Assembly (NCBI GenBank): GCA_022925895.1
Contig: JAKSYS010000388.1
Span: 1 to 58,202 of the forward strand
From: Fragilaria crotonensis
Taxonomy: Eukaryota; Bacillariophyta; Fragilariophyceae; Fragilariales; Fragilariaceae
Direction: 5' to 3'
Length of the DNA stretch: 58,202 bases
A program made the position numbers and the translations under genes. Shown in pieces: positions 31,737 through 42,992 of this stretch (position 1 is the first letter of the stretch; the number at the start of each line of letters is the position of its first letter). The notes beneath the pieces are model-generated. The model made no database searches. It saw only the letters and a program-made list of their open reading frames with translations, and was not told the DNA's origin.

Positions 31737-31768
31737 GATAATAGTACATTTTCTGGAACACATTTTGC

Positions 31769-34019
31769 ATGTCTTGCCGTTTCAACTCGCCGTTCATCTT
31801 TATTATCGGATCCGACTCGAACCCCGGACCCCAGGACGAAATTCCTGCACAAATCGACCCGCAAACGCAAATTTTGCACCAAACGAACCCCAAACTGCAA
31901 TTTTACACACGACGAACACGGCGACGAAATTCCTGCGCAAAACGACACTACCGGCGAAAATCCAACGCAAAACACCACCGACAGCCCGGAAATTCACTCC
32001 CAACAGCTAATTTCCGACGCAGAAACTACATACGACGAACACGCACAAACAACTCAACAACTGCCCGGAACTCAACCAAATCTCGCATTTTTACCACCAA
32101 ACTCGCCCGAAACAAGCAGTTCACACGCCGAAACACCCTCCAACTCACCTCCAACTGCGAAATCAACAACTGGGCCTCTAAAACGCTTCTCCGATGCATT
32201 TTCAGGCATTCTCACGCCGAAAAACGTAAAATTACCTCACAATCCGGACGCCACCGAATCGAACCCACAACCTCCGATTTCGACAACTTTTTCGACGACA
32301 CCCAAAATTATACCTACCAAAAAGTTCTCACCCCAAAATTTGAACCCCCCAACCACCAAATCCGTCGCAAAATCTTTCGCAACCCCAAAATCAACAAAAC
32401 GAAATTATTCAACCTCCCAGCACGAAATCTGCCAAACCTACGCAAAAATCACCTAATTTTGGAAACGACGACCAAAACCCCCCAAAATGCACCAAAATCC
32501 GTTGCAACACGCCCAACTCCGCGCCAGGCGACCCACGCAACCTTCACATACCCTCCCACTGTTGAAACCTTCTTTGATGAGGACACAGACCATGATTCAG
32601 AACAAGAACCCAAGCACATTCAACACACATCCCCTGATGCGCTCACATCATCAACGCGAACCGATTTTACTTATCCGCCAATCGAAGACCTCACGAAAAC
32701 ACTTTTGAAGTACGCCAAAAATGCTAACCTTCGCAAATTGTCCTACCCAACCGACCTTCAAGCACGCCGCCGACATTTTAACACCTTCATTGACAACCTT
32801 CGAATTGTTTGCAACATTTCCCCGTGGACGCGCCAAGTCTTTGATCTTTGGCCAAAACAAGTGTCCTATTCACACCCTTTTGTTGGCACTGCTATCTACA
32901 ATTTGATCTTCACAAACGTTTGCGACCCTTGCCAGAAACACATCATTGATGGCCCACCGGACGCTCGGACTGCAATTCTCACTCTACGACGCCACTGCGC
33001 TCCGCTAACTCCTGATCATGTCGAACGAACTCGCGAAGCTTTCTGCTCAATCAAACAACCACATCATGAAGTCGCAACCTCCTACCTCAACCGCATTCGC
33101 CTTCTCACGCGCGACTGCTATCATGCTGGAATACCCAACACTGACGCCGAACTCATCAAACGCACCGTTCGTGGTGGAAGCAATCACTCCTTCTACGCCG
33201 CATCCTATCAACGCCGACGCCGACATACGTCGAGCAGAACTGAATGACGAAGCTCTGCCACCATTCGCCGAACTCGAAAGCCATCTCCTGAACATTGACG
33301 AATCCCGTGGCCTCACACTCCCATCCCAAAACCACCGCAACTACAACCAACACGCCAACGCTGCCCGTGGTCACCACTCCCACCATTCTCAACCGCGCCA
33401 CAACCAAACTACCCAACGTGTTTTCACACAAAGACAACAACAAGCTTTCAGCTCCATCCTTCGACCTTATTCCAATCCCAGCAGCAACAATCAAAACCGA
33501 AACCAACCACCGCGACTACCGCAAAACCATTCGCGCCCGTTCCGACCTCCTACAAATCCTTCGCGACCACCATTCAACAACTCGAATCAACGTCGTCCAC
33601 CACCACCCTCCCCGCGGCCATCCAACCAGCCTCAACGAAACAATCGACCACCTTTCCGACCGACGTCCAGTCCTAATCAACGTCCATCTCCTAACGGATC
33701 CAACAACAACCATTCGCGCAACCCTTCCAATGCCGCTACAATCGTCTGCAATAACTGCGGACGCCTCGGCCACTATGCGCGCAACTGCACAAACCCCAGA
33801 TCAAACCAAAACAATCGCTCCACCAACCCTCAAAGACCATCCAACAATGAAAACGCTGCTCCCGCAACCAACAACGCGCCTACTTCATCACTGACTCTGG
33901 CCAAAACTCACCAGACCAATCAAGATACCACCACCAAGCCTTTTCAGCCTCATCTTTTGACAACACTGATGGTCACCCATCCAACATCCCTTGGCCCAAT
34001 CCTGACCTACCTCAGATGA
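31769..34019 (+). CDS. Gag of element 2 with N-terminal low-complexity extension and zinc knuckle
   Basis: The frame 31769-33247 (492 codons) covers a Thr/Asn/Pro-rich extension and the Gag core: FTYPPIEDLTKTLLKYAKNA, NLRIVCNISPWTRQVFDLWP, PFVGTAIYNLIFTNVCDPCQ, DHVERTREAFCSIKQPHHEV, SYLNRIRLLTRDCYHAGIPN. A shift near 33215 passes to the frame ending at 34019: AELNDEALPPFAELESHLLN, a long Asn/Pro/Arg/Gln-rich basic tail, and one zinc knuckle CNNCGRLGHYARNC (CX2CX4HX4C) near 33740-33785. Gag binds and packages element RNA. The last about 60 codons overlap the following protease frame and are likely out of frame. Confidence 0.88.
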
Positions 34020-35986
34020 CCATCAACCAACCTCTCCTTGACAGAGATTATCTACCATCTGCCAATTATTCTCCTCCCAACTCTGGAGCCACAGCTTACT
34101 TTCCAGATGATCCCCAATCACCATACCAAAGATTTGGTCCCCCACATCTTGAAAACTGGCTACCTGACAGTGGTGCTACCAGCCATTATACTCCACTCTT
34201 CAGCGACCTCCACGATGTCGAACCCTGCAGTGTTCCAATCTCCTTAGCTGATGGCAGCACCAAGATGTCCACTCACAAAGGCACAACTGCATGCCACTTC
34301 ACCACTGATGATGGCCTCAAGTCCATCCTAGGACTCACTGATGTCTACTATGTTGAAGGTCTCAGCCACAGACTCCTCTCCTTAACTGCTCTATCATGCA
34401 CCCAAAACTTCAGTGTCCTGATCAAGAACAGAGCCACAACAATCCAACTCCCAAATGGTTCCACATACACTTGGCCAATACTGACCAGAGAACTACCTTC
34501 ATCACAACAAGCCTTCTCAACCATCTCCAACTCTAACCTACCTTCTGACCCTGACTCTGATCCTGATGAACAACATTTTGATGACACTACACCCCCTGTT
34601 GACACCGATCAACGCCGTTCAGTCACCGCCCTACCTTTGGAACTCATCTATCGACGACTTGCTTTCCGAAATTTCCGCAACCTTATGGTCGGATCCCTTC
34701 ACCAAACATGGAATGACCATGTCTTGACACCTACTGTTGATCACAACTCCTGGCCTCTACGCATTTCAATCAGCCAAAAACGTGCCCGCAACAAAACTCC
34801 TCAACGCCAAGGCACTGAACCTTTCCACCGCCTTCATCTTGACCTAATGCGCAACCCTTTCCGCTATGGTCTCACAACCAATACCAACTTTTCAGCCTAC
34901 TTGTTCATTGTCACAACACCTGGCAAACTAACAGGTTGGATTGGTCTCCCAACTGAAAGCACAGCTTCCATTATTACTGCTCTAAAGCAATGGCTAACTG
35001 ACACAGAACTCCTTGGCCGCACCCAATCTGTCCGTTTTATCCGCACTGATGCTGGATCTGCTTTCACTTCAACCAAATTCATTTCTGAATGCACTTCACT
35101 TGGTATCAAAGTTGAAGCTGCAGCACCTGAACATCAAGAAATGAACGGTATTTGCGAAGCCAAATGGCGTGAAGTCCACAACACTGCCAACATCCTTCTG
35201 AACAATGCAAGACTAGGAGGTGCATTCTTCCATCATGCCCATGCCTATGCTGTTCAAATCCTCAATGTCTGCCCAGCCAAGAATGTTATTGACCAAGATG
35301 GCAACCCAACAACTCCCTATCAATACAGTTTTCAACGCAAGCCTTCCCTCGCCAACTTCCGCGTCTTCGGATGTCCAACATTCTTCAAACGCTACGAACC
35401 AACCTTCCGCAACAAACTTATAACCTACAAGCAACAACTCCAACGTGCATCCCGCGGTATTTTCCTTGGATTTCCCGACAACTCTGCAGGCTGGTTAATC
35501 TACTCGCCAGACCAACCCCAAAGCCTCATCATAACCCGCGATGCCTACTTCGATGAAGACTTCAACTCCGCTCTCTGTTTCGATTCCAAACCTTTTGCTG
35601 GAGCCGTACCCATCCGCTCCCACTTCAATCCGCATGGACTTCGTGACACTCCAGAGAACTCTGAACCATCTACCCACCATCAAACTGGCTCTGCAGCCAA
35701 CCTTGGTAACCCACCATCAACCTTCATTGATACCTCCAACCATCATTCTTCCCTCCCTGCCATCCCTGAAACTGATGACAATGCCCATGAAGATGATCCA
35801 CCACCTTCTACACTTGCTGCAATCAAACATACAACTCCTCCACATGGTCCAACACCACCCACACCACATCAAATCAACTTTGTCACCCATCAACAACATC
35901 ATTCCCAACTCCACAAGATGATGACCATCTACTTCAAGAATGCAATGAAGATCTACCAACTATTGATCCCATTCACTCTGCCATGA
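34016..35986 (+). CDS. Copia protease and integrase of element 2 (intact 656-codon frame)
   Basis: Aspartic protease with the active site DSGATSHYTP at residues 51-60 and the flap-like SLADGSTKMSTHKGT. Integrase core near residues 270-440: LHLDLMRN, RTDAGSAFTSTKF and HQEMNGICEAKWREV give the Asp, Asp, Glu triad, followed by PTTPYQYSFQRKP and FRVFGCPTFFKRY, the usual Copia integrase C-terminus. The N-terminal HHCC zinc-binding motif is missing: in IYRRLAFRNFRNLM the His positions are Tyr and Phe, and no Cys pair appears before QKRARNK. Element 1 agrees, so this is a family trait. A Ser/Pro/Thr/His-rich linker follows and shifts frame near 35900. Confidence 0.93.
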   Translation: MTINQPLLDRDYLPSANYSPPNSGATAYFPDDPQSPYQRFGPPHLENWLPDSGATSHYTPLFSDLHDVEPCSVPISLADGSTKMSTHKGTTACHFTTDDGLKSILGLTDVYYVEGLSHRLLSLTALSCTQNFSVLIKNRATTIQLPNGSTYTWPILTRELPSSQQAFSTISNSNLPSDPDSDPDEQHFDDTTPPVDTDQRRSVTALPLELIYRRLAFRNFRNLMVGSLHQTWNDHVLTPTVDHNSWPLRISISQKRARNKTPQRQGTEPFHRLHLDLMRNPFRYGLTTNTNFSAYLFIVTTPGKLTGWIGLPTESTASIITALKQWLTDTELLGRTQSVRFIRTDAGSAFTSTKFISECTSLGIKVEAAAPEHQEMNGICEAKWREVHNTANILLNNARLGGAFFHHAHAYAVQILNVCPAKNVIDQDGNPTTPYQYSFQRKPSLANFRVFGCPTFFKRYEPTFRNKLITYKQQLQRASRGIFLGFPDNSAGWLIYSPDQPQSLIITRDAYFDEDFNSALCFDSKPFAGAVPIRSHFNPHGLRDTPENSEPSTHHQTGSAANLGNPPSTFIDTSNHHSSLPAIPETDDNAHEDDPPPSTLAAIKHTTPPHGPTPPTPHQINFVTHQQHHSQLHKMMTIYFKNAMKIYQLLIPFTLP

Positions 35987-37883
35987 TGACAATTGACAAC
36001 TCTCCCAGCAACAATCCACAAGCCAACCCCCAGGAACCTGTGGACAAATATCTTCCAGAACCTCAGTCTCTCAAAGCTGTCCTCAAACTTGATGATAATG
36101 TCCGCAATGCTTGGCTACATGCAATCAAAATGGAAATCAAGAACCTCATTGACCATGATACCTTCATCCTTGGACAAACTCCACACAAAGATGAACTCAT
36201 TATCCCAGTAAAACTTGTGCTCAAAGCAAAACAAACTGCAACTGGAAAACTTGACAAACTAAAAGCTCGCCTTGTCGCCCGTGGCGACCTGGAGAAACGT
36301 CTCCTGAAAAGAGTCAAAGCCATCAACCAACAACGACTCCTTGAACAACGTCAAGAAATTGCTGAATCTACCAATTCACCTGGCACTCCAAAACCTATAC
36401 CTGTTGAACCACTCATGTATGAAGACACCTGGTCACCCTGTGCATCTGCAAGAGGGGTCAAACTATTCATTGCAACCATCTGTGCATCCAGAAGAAGTGT
36501 CAAGAGTGCTGACTTCATTGGTGCCTACCTCCAAGCCAAAGTTATTGGCCGCCACTTTGTGAAACTGCCATTGGAATACGCCTATCACTTCCCTGAATAC
36601 GCTAAATTCTTTGGCTCTCCAATGTTACTGAACAAAGGAATCTACGGTCTCGTCTACTCTGGCAAATATTGGAACATTGAATTTTCGGAATGGCTCTACT
36701 CCCAAGGCTTTATCAATCTCCTTCCGAACCGTCTTATTTTGTCCGATACGACAAACACAATCAATGGCTCCGTCTCCTATTTTTCGTCGATGATATGCTC
36801 TACGCTGGAAGCAACGATTCCATCGAAAAACAATTTGAAGATTCCGTCCGCAATCGCTTCGATGTCAAATTCCTCGGACCTGCGCAATGGTTCCTCCAAA
36901 TGCGTATCCACAAACACTCCGACTCAAGCTATACTCTGGATCAACACCGCTACGTTTTGAATACTCTCCAACGTTATGACCCGAATTCCGAATTCCCCGA
37001 ACGCGATACCCCCTTTCCTCCCGACTACACCTTCAGCAAGGATAACCGCCCCGTAACCGCCCCTGACGTCACCCTCGTCGAACACAAGCAACAACGCCTT
37101 CCCTTCCGCTCTGCCGTCTGCACTCTCCTCTACCTTGCATACAATACAAGAGCTGACATCCTATTTGCTGTCTGCAAACTTGCTAAAGCATGCATCTCTC
37201 CTGGCATACCTGATTTTCGAGCCCTATCTTGGCTCATCGGCTATCTTCGCCGCCGCCCCTACTACGCTCTCAAATTCTACCCCGATGGCACTTCAAATCC
37301 CATCTATGACATCTGCCTTCACCATCGTATCCCATACTCCGATCTCACCGTTTTCTCCGACGCCAGCTGGCAAGACTGCCCTGACACTGGCCGCTCTACT
37401 GTTGGATACATGATTTTCTACAATGGTGCTCTCATTGAAGCCAATTCTACAATGCCTACACCTGTTGCAATGTCTACTTCTGAAGCTGAATACATGGCCG
37501 CATGTTCTGCCACAATGGCCACAGCTCACATCCGAATGCTTCTCTACGATATGCTCTATCTTGGCACCAAACAATGGCGTGAATCAACCCAACGTCTTCC
37601 TTCCATACCTGCCATCCTCATGATTGACAATGAAGCCACCGTCCAAATCGCAAAGAATGGAAAACTCACTCGCAAGACGCGACACATCGAACGCCGCTTC
37701 CACTTCGTCCGTCAAGGCCAGCAAGACGGCATTCACCAACTTCATTGGATTCCCTGTGACTCTCAACTTGCCGACATCCTCACCAAAACCCAACACTCCG
37801 GCAAAATCGATCCTCACCTCACCAACATCTTCTGCGTTCTCCCCGACCACATGCTTTCATCACCGGGACCACCAGAGATCTGA
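35983..37883 (+). pseudogene. Copia reverse transcriptase and RNase H of element 2, one frameshift
   Basis: Frame 35983-36960 holds the RT N-terminus: VRNAWLHAIKMEIKNLIDHD, KARLVARGDLEK, SADFIGAYLQAKVIGRHFVK, LLNKGIYGLVYSGKYWNIEF. A one-base change near 36712 moves the reading to the frame ending at 37883: SEPSYFVRYDKHNQWLRLLF, the active site FVDDMLYAG at about 36783 (Phe for Tyr in the YVDD motif), YVLNTLQRYDP, LLYLAYNTRADILFAVCKLA, then RNase H: FSDASWQDCPDTGRSTVGYM, MSTSEAEYMAACS, MIDNEATVQIAKNG and LADILTKTQH. Without that single shift the protein would be complete. It copies element RNA into DNA. Confidence 0.9.
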
Positions 37884-37886
37884 TCC

Positions 37887-37894
37887 AAGAGGGG
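37887..37894 (+). promoter_or_regulatory. Polypurine tract of element 2
   Basis: AAGAGGGG directly precedes the TGTTAG of the 3' LTR, as in element 1. Confidence 0.75.
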
Positions 37895-38484
37895 TGTTAG
37901 GAATCTACCGTCACTCTGTCACACTGTCTCTCGTATTACTGTAAGGTTAAACACCATACGGTAATACAATAGACAGTCCATTATTTTTCTTAGTCTGTCC
38001 GTGACCCGTTCCCGTAGAATGCTACGGATCAGAACCTGGTACTACCGGTCTGCAACACAAAACTATTTGAATTTACTTCCTATGTAATTCAAATCATGAG
38101 TGTTGTTGATAACTTCAACAACACTCTTTTACTATGGACAACACTTCCCAAACACCACTCAGGAAGTGGGACTAAGACAACACTTCATTTGTGAGACTCC
38201 AACTAATGTTGCAAGTCTCACCTTCATTTCATTCCAATTCATCTTATAATTTCCACAAACCAAAAACAGTAAAGGCCTTTACTAGTTAGCATCTACATTT
38301 CTACATCCTTGTATCAACAAATCTACCGCCATGGTGTATGTCTACAAAACACCATCGCCCAAAGCTGGACGATCCGTCAGGTTCGCTTCCTCACCCGTCA
38401 AGTCCAACGTTAGACTTCTGGGTCCTACTAACCTTAAGTCTACCGTCGGCCAGTACTCGTGTACCGATCACACGAACACTGTCA
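37895..38484 (+). repeat. 3' LTR of element 2
   Basis: 590 bp. It differs from the 5' LTR only by T5 versus T4 near 38130 and T5 versus T3 near 38228. It carries the ORF-A start codon at 38331, whose frame runs 51 codons to the LTR edge and then into flanking DNA, stopping at 38516. Confidence 0.95.
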
Positions 38485-38489
38485 CCAGG
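38485..38489. repeat. Target site duplication CCAGG (right side of element 2)
   Basis: Matches 26736-26740. Confidence 0.9.
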
Positions 38490-38689
38490 TACTACAGTAT
38501 TACCTATGAACAATGAACAATGTGACACGACTACCGGTACAAGTAGTATGTATGAATATGAACTATATATCTTACTTTTCTTGTGGTACGCGGTGGCATA
38601 TGCTCGTACCGACCGGGTACTCTGTACAGTACAAATTCCAAAGTGGTAGTACTGTAGTATTCAATATCCTACTATCCTACTATATTATA

Positions 38690-38921
38690 AATTAATTGTG
38701 TGCGTGTGTGCGTGCGTGCGTGCGTGCGTCTGTTACGGAGTATGACCACTCTGGGGTACTGGATCAAATGAATACTGTCTGAATTTCCTACGTTGGTACC
38801 ATGGTACTGCATACTGTAGTGGAAAAAAGTACTGGTACGGAGTACGACCAGGCTGGGGGTACTGTACGTCCAGTTTCCTGTAGTAGACACTCCGATCAAA
38901 TGTGAGGTATTAGTAATTGTG

Positions 38922-38953
<32 letters not shown>

Positions 38954-39366
38954 TCTGTTACGGAGTATGACCACTCTGGGGTACTGGATCAAATGTTGCA
39001 CTGTTACGTGGATTACATGTACTACAGGTCTACAGTACATAAACGGACGGTAATTTATGTTGAAACGACAGTGTGTTACGTTACTGAACTACAATACTGT
39101 ACAAATTCAAAGGTACTGGATGGAATACTCATTGAATTTGCTGTGAACAGGTTGCTTGACAAATGCTACTGTAAAATATACCGTGCGATGAACTGCAATA
39201 CTGGGGCATGATAAGTACCAGGTACCTGGTACTGTACTTCATGAAGTTTCCTACGTTGGTACCATGGTACTGCATATTGTAGGGAAAAAGTAGTGGTGCA
39301 GTACGACCAGGTTAGGGTACTGTACGTCCAGTTTCCTGTAGTAGACACTCCGATCAAATGTGAGGC
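38690..39366. repeat. Duplicated A-B-A'-B' block with (GTGC)n tracts
   Basis: Module A (38690-38769: a GTGTGCGTGC run, then CTGTTACGGAGTATGACCAC and GGGTACTGGATCAAATG) recurs at 38912-38994. Module B (38786-38908: TTTCCTACGTTGGTACCATG ... AGTAGACACTCCGATCAAAT) recurs at 39246-39366 with a few changes. This is a segmental tandem duplication with different spacing, no gene inside. Confidence 0.8.
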
Positions 39367-39374
39367 ACCCACTA

Positions 39375-40611
39375 GTGTCTATGCGCGCGGACAGGTGTCC
39401 TTAATTAAGGACGTCCGTGTCCTTAATTAAGGACATCATTTTCGTACGTGTGCAAGACGCTTTTCTGTACGTTTTATACTACGGGCAACTGAAAAACATG
39501 CTCCAATTGCAGTCATCAATAAGAAGAGAGAACGACACTTACCTGCATTCATTTGATCCATTTTCCTTTTCTCTATTTTCAGTGAAAGTCACGTGAAAAG
39601 AAAGAAAAGCTCAACACTTGATTTTTCATCACCATTCGGTCTCTGACTAAAGGGATGGAATCTCACGTAACACGCAGTATCTGTTCTACGTAATGTCGAA
39701 ATTTTTATTTTTTTTAATGGCCATTTTCATTCCATCCTGCGATGCCATACTGAGACTTTGAGGCGCACATGCTCAGTAACCGATGAAAGTGTACTTTTCA
39801 AAGTATAAGAGGCATCCCTCACTCGTTCAATGAATTCGTGAAATGGTCCAATGACTGCTCTTTCAAAATCTGTCATGAGTCGTGAATTTTTCCCATGCTT
39901 GGTATATATTCTACATGACTTCAGCGTGGAAATTGTCCGTTGCAGTTCCTCTTTCCAATGAATTATTCTTTGTGGATACTTAAAGCTGGTCAAATGTCCA
40001 GGGTGCTTCATCACCATTCGAAGTATGTTGAAGATGATGGTCACTTCAGTTTTTCTATATTGACAAGAGGATGATCTAAAACCGTGGGATTAGAAACCAC
40101 CTAATCCTCTGTGGACTATGGTATGTATTCTACACGATTCTTCTAAATATTTTTCTTCCGGTTTGATCTTTCTCTGATTGAGTGCTGTCGCTTGAATAGT
40201 GAAAATGAGGACATGTTTCATGTTTAGAAACAACACTTAAATGTATTAGGAACATAATGGTCACTTTACATGTTGTTGAATTTGACAAGAACATAGTCAA
40301 ACCGCAGGCCAAAAGGTGTGTCACAATCGTGGGTATCACGTAGGATCTGGTATTGTTTCTACTGCTGGTCAAGATCAGAAAAATTCCGTCAGAAAAAAAA
40401 ATGCTCAGAAAACCACTTATAACTCACTAACAACGTACGATGGCCGAAAACGGCCTGGGGCCAACCTCCGTAGTACTGTTACCAAGATGCTGCTCAAGTT
40501 TGGAGTCCAAAGAACCGGTAATGCAATCAAGTACTAGAAATGCGAGATGTGCAAATATGTCCTTAATTAAGGACAAATGTCCTTAAAAAAGGACGTCGGG
40601 CGCATAGACAC
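39375..40611. mobile_element. MITE-like DNA element of about 1.24 kb with subterminal palindromes
   Basis: The ends are inverted: GTGTCTATGCGC at 39375 and its complement GCGCATAGACAC ending at 40611, each next to TA (or both next to CTAG, depending on where the end is placed), a possible 2- or 4-bp target duplication. Inside each end lie palindromes: TGTCCTTAATTAAGGACA twice at the left (about 39395-39435) and once at the right (about 40558-40575), plus a variant with TTAAAAAA. The interior (39440-40550) has only short open frames without transposase motifs and shows weak internal duplication (GGTATATATTCTACATGA near 39900 and GGTATGTATTCTACACGA near 40122). Probably non-autonomous. Confidence 0.65.
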
Positions 40612-42564
40612 TAGTATATACATAAGTGAATATAATGCATGTGTATTCGTCTTGCATCTGCCTGGATACTGGAGCACGATACAACTGTACTACTTGTGGA
40701 TTTTGTTTAAGGGGAAAGGGGGCTATGTCCCGATTCCTGATACCTGACGTGACAGGTGAAAGCAAAATGGCTATGAAATGGTACACTCAATGCTGTGTAT
40801 TTGTTGAAGCAGCCAGCTTACGACTATTGAGATGTGTTACTATAGTATGGCTCCTGGAACAGTGCTGGGGCAATCTTGCATGGCCACCAAGTCCATCTGA
40901 TTGCTTTGCAGCAGGATGCCGCAGCAGATGGGTTTCAGAACAATCCTCACCTTGGCCGAAGGGTTGTCACAATGACACACAACTACTTGTCATGCCACGG
41001 AGGAGATTCGTTTCTTGAAGAAGTTCTTGTTGTCAGGCTAATAGAAGGGCAGTTCGGTGTATAGCGGGTCATAAGAGGGCCAATCCTTATCGAAGGATAA
41101 AACTTCACTACTTGTCCTTATCAAAGAAAACCAAAACAGGGCGTTTTCTGGGATGGTTGACAAGCCATCTGCTGTTTTTTCTTGGCGCATTGTTTGTCGA
41201 ATACTCAAATACACTCGTCCAGTACATGTTCGACGAGTAGATCACGATGCTCATTCATGGCGCTGACAGCTACAGACCTCTGCATACTAGTATGCCATGT
41301 CATATCTTAGCTTATATGCAGCTCTATAAAGGACATGCCTTCATAGTTGTACTATTATTATTGCACGATCATGAGTCAGTCGGCGAGCAGTATTCGCAGA
41401 AATCCAATGAAGTATTCGGCAACAGCAACATGCATTGAGACAGTATCCTGTACATTGTATTCCTCATCTGTTCGTCACTGTAGAGGATCCAAATTTGTTT
41501 CACGGACCTCCTTCCCTTCTTCAACATCATTCGGGGACAGTCGTTCTTGGCGTGATTCCAGGCTACACCAATGAGTTGCGTGTGCCCTTCTAACGCCTAT
41601 TTGTTTGATTTTCTGACCCTTTGCTTGTGCCAGATTCTCTTGTACATCCTTATATTGGGTTCCATTACACATCCTTGCTTGTCAACCAAATCTCGAATCT
41701 TTGCACCACTTCCGCACGTACTGTAAGTATGCATACAGGAATAATTGCTATTTCTTTCCAACACCGTGAGCATCATTATTTCAGACAAAGGGACCCACCA
41801 ATCACATTCCTCAACAGTGTGAGGGCTTCGTTGCCAAGTCCATCATAGCGAGGAAAGTGTTGTTCATTTATGCTTGCGAACTGTGAGGATCATGATGATG
41901 AACATTGTTGACGTTGTGATCATGTTGTGGTTGTACGAAGATAGTACGATTTACGATTAACGGACTCGAACACCTTCAACTTTGTTTGTCGAGTACAATA
42001 CCTTTTTCCCGATAAGGACGGACAGTCCGGAAAAAAGTTGAGGGGGTAGTTTTGCAGACCAGTCATAAAAAATGAAAACTTAAACGCTGTTTGTGTAATT
42101 CCCTTACATGTAAAACTGGCTCCATTAAACGCCATACTCGAGTACTCGGAGTACCTGGTACATAATATATGCCGAACAGTCTAATGCAAGCGTCTGAATA
42201 TGAGGGTCCGACCATTTTCCACTTCGATTGCGTCATGCAAGACATGTCATACCTACATTCTTCTCTATCAAACTAGACTATTACTGGTAGACTGTTGCAA
42301 TAAGGCATCACGAATGACGACTCAAGACTCATCACGATAGTATTCAGGACACAAACGCACACAAGATCACCGCGATCGTTTTCGAACCCATCGTCGTCTC
42401 CGTCATCATACAAACGAACTTCAATATAGTGAATTGTAGGACACTAAAATCAAGCATGCGACTTTTAACGCTCAAGGTGGAATCTTAAGTTCCAGTATCA
42501 AACTGTCTGAAGGCGATTGAATCTTGGTAAAAGGGGGCTCGAAGACAAAAGGGATGACCGATGG
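40612..42564. other. Gene-poor region
   Basis: Only short open frames without recognisable motifs or consistent coding signal on either strand. It may hold decayed repeats; I could not identify any. Confidence 0.45.
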
Positions 42565-42783
42565 CAATAGCGACCAAAGGGAATTATGACCGAGGATGAC
42601 CCAAAGTTAGAAACGGCCCTAGTTTTGCACCCAGCCGAGTTGACTGTTAACCGTTGTAATGGTGGCTTCCATACCGTATAGGAAGCCACCATTACAACGG
42701 TTAACAGTCAACTCGGCTGGGTAAAACTAGGCCGTTTCTAACTTTGGGTCATCCTCGGTCATAATTCCCTTTGGTCGCTATTG
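42565..42783. repeat. Long perfect-type hairpin (arms about 106 and 103 bp, 10-bp loop)
   Basis: Left arm 42565-42670 is the reverse complement of right arm 42681-42783 with only three indel bases by eye (CCC/CC, and GC extra at TTTTGCACCC/TTTTACCC). The loop is ATACCGTATA at 42671-42680. No gene is contained. Confidence 0.93.
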
Positions 42784-42992
42784 GACCCCATGCTATGCAG
42801 GCATCAAGGGCGACACCTGCGGTCCTGTGCTACGTTCTCTTCTAAATGTGTGTTGATAGTTCGGATTTTTCCGAAGACTTATCATTCAAAGCATGTATGG
42901 CTCGTCATGAAAATGATGCGACAGAAGCTGCGACAATCTAACTCTTCTATATTTTACAGAAACCACAAAAACAATATTTTTTACCTGTTGCT

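Larger units (their letters stand above)
26741..38484 (+). mobile_element. 11.7-kb Ty1/Copia LTR retrotransposon (element 2), plus strand
   Basis: Complete: 593-bp 5' LTR, TGG-starting primer-binding region at 27334, ORF-A (27180 to about 31602), a GT-AG-bounded spacer, gag with zinc knuckle, protease, integrase, RT, RNase H, polypurine tract, 590-bp 3' LTR, and a CCAGG target duplication. The two LTRs differ only in two T-run lengths (3 bp in total, no substitutions), so the insertion is very recent. The coding strand is markedly C- and A-rich and G-poor. The frame changes about ten times over the 10.7 kb of coding sequence, usually at homopolymers; element 1 is broken at other places, so most domains are intact in at least one copy. 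Confidence 0.96.

Noticed and set aside
39727..40372. Minus-strand frames of 105 and 80 codons as a transposase remnant in the MITE-like element
   Set aside because: No DDE or zinc motif and no similarity I recognise. Reported only as part of the element.
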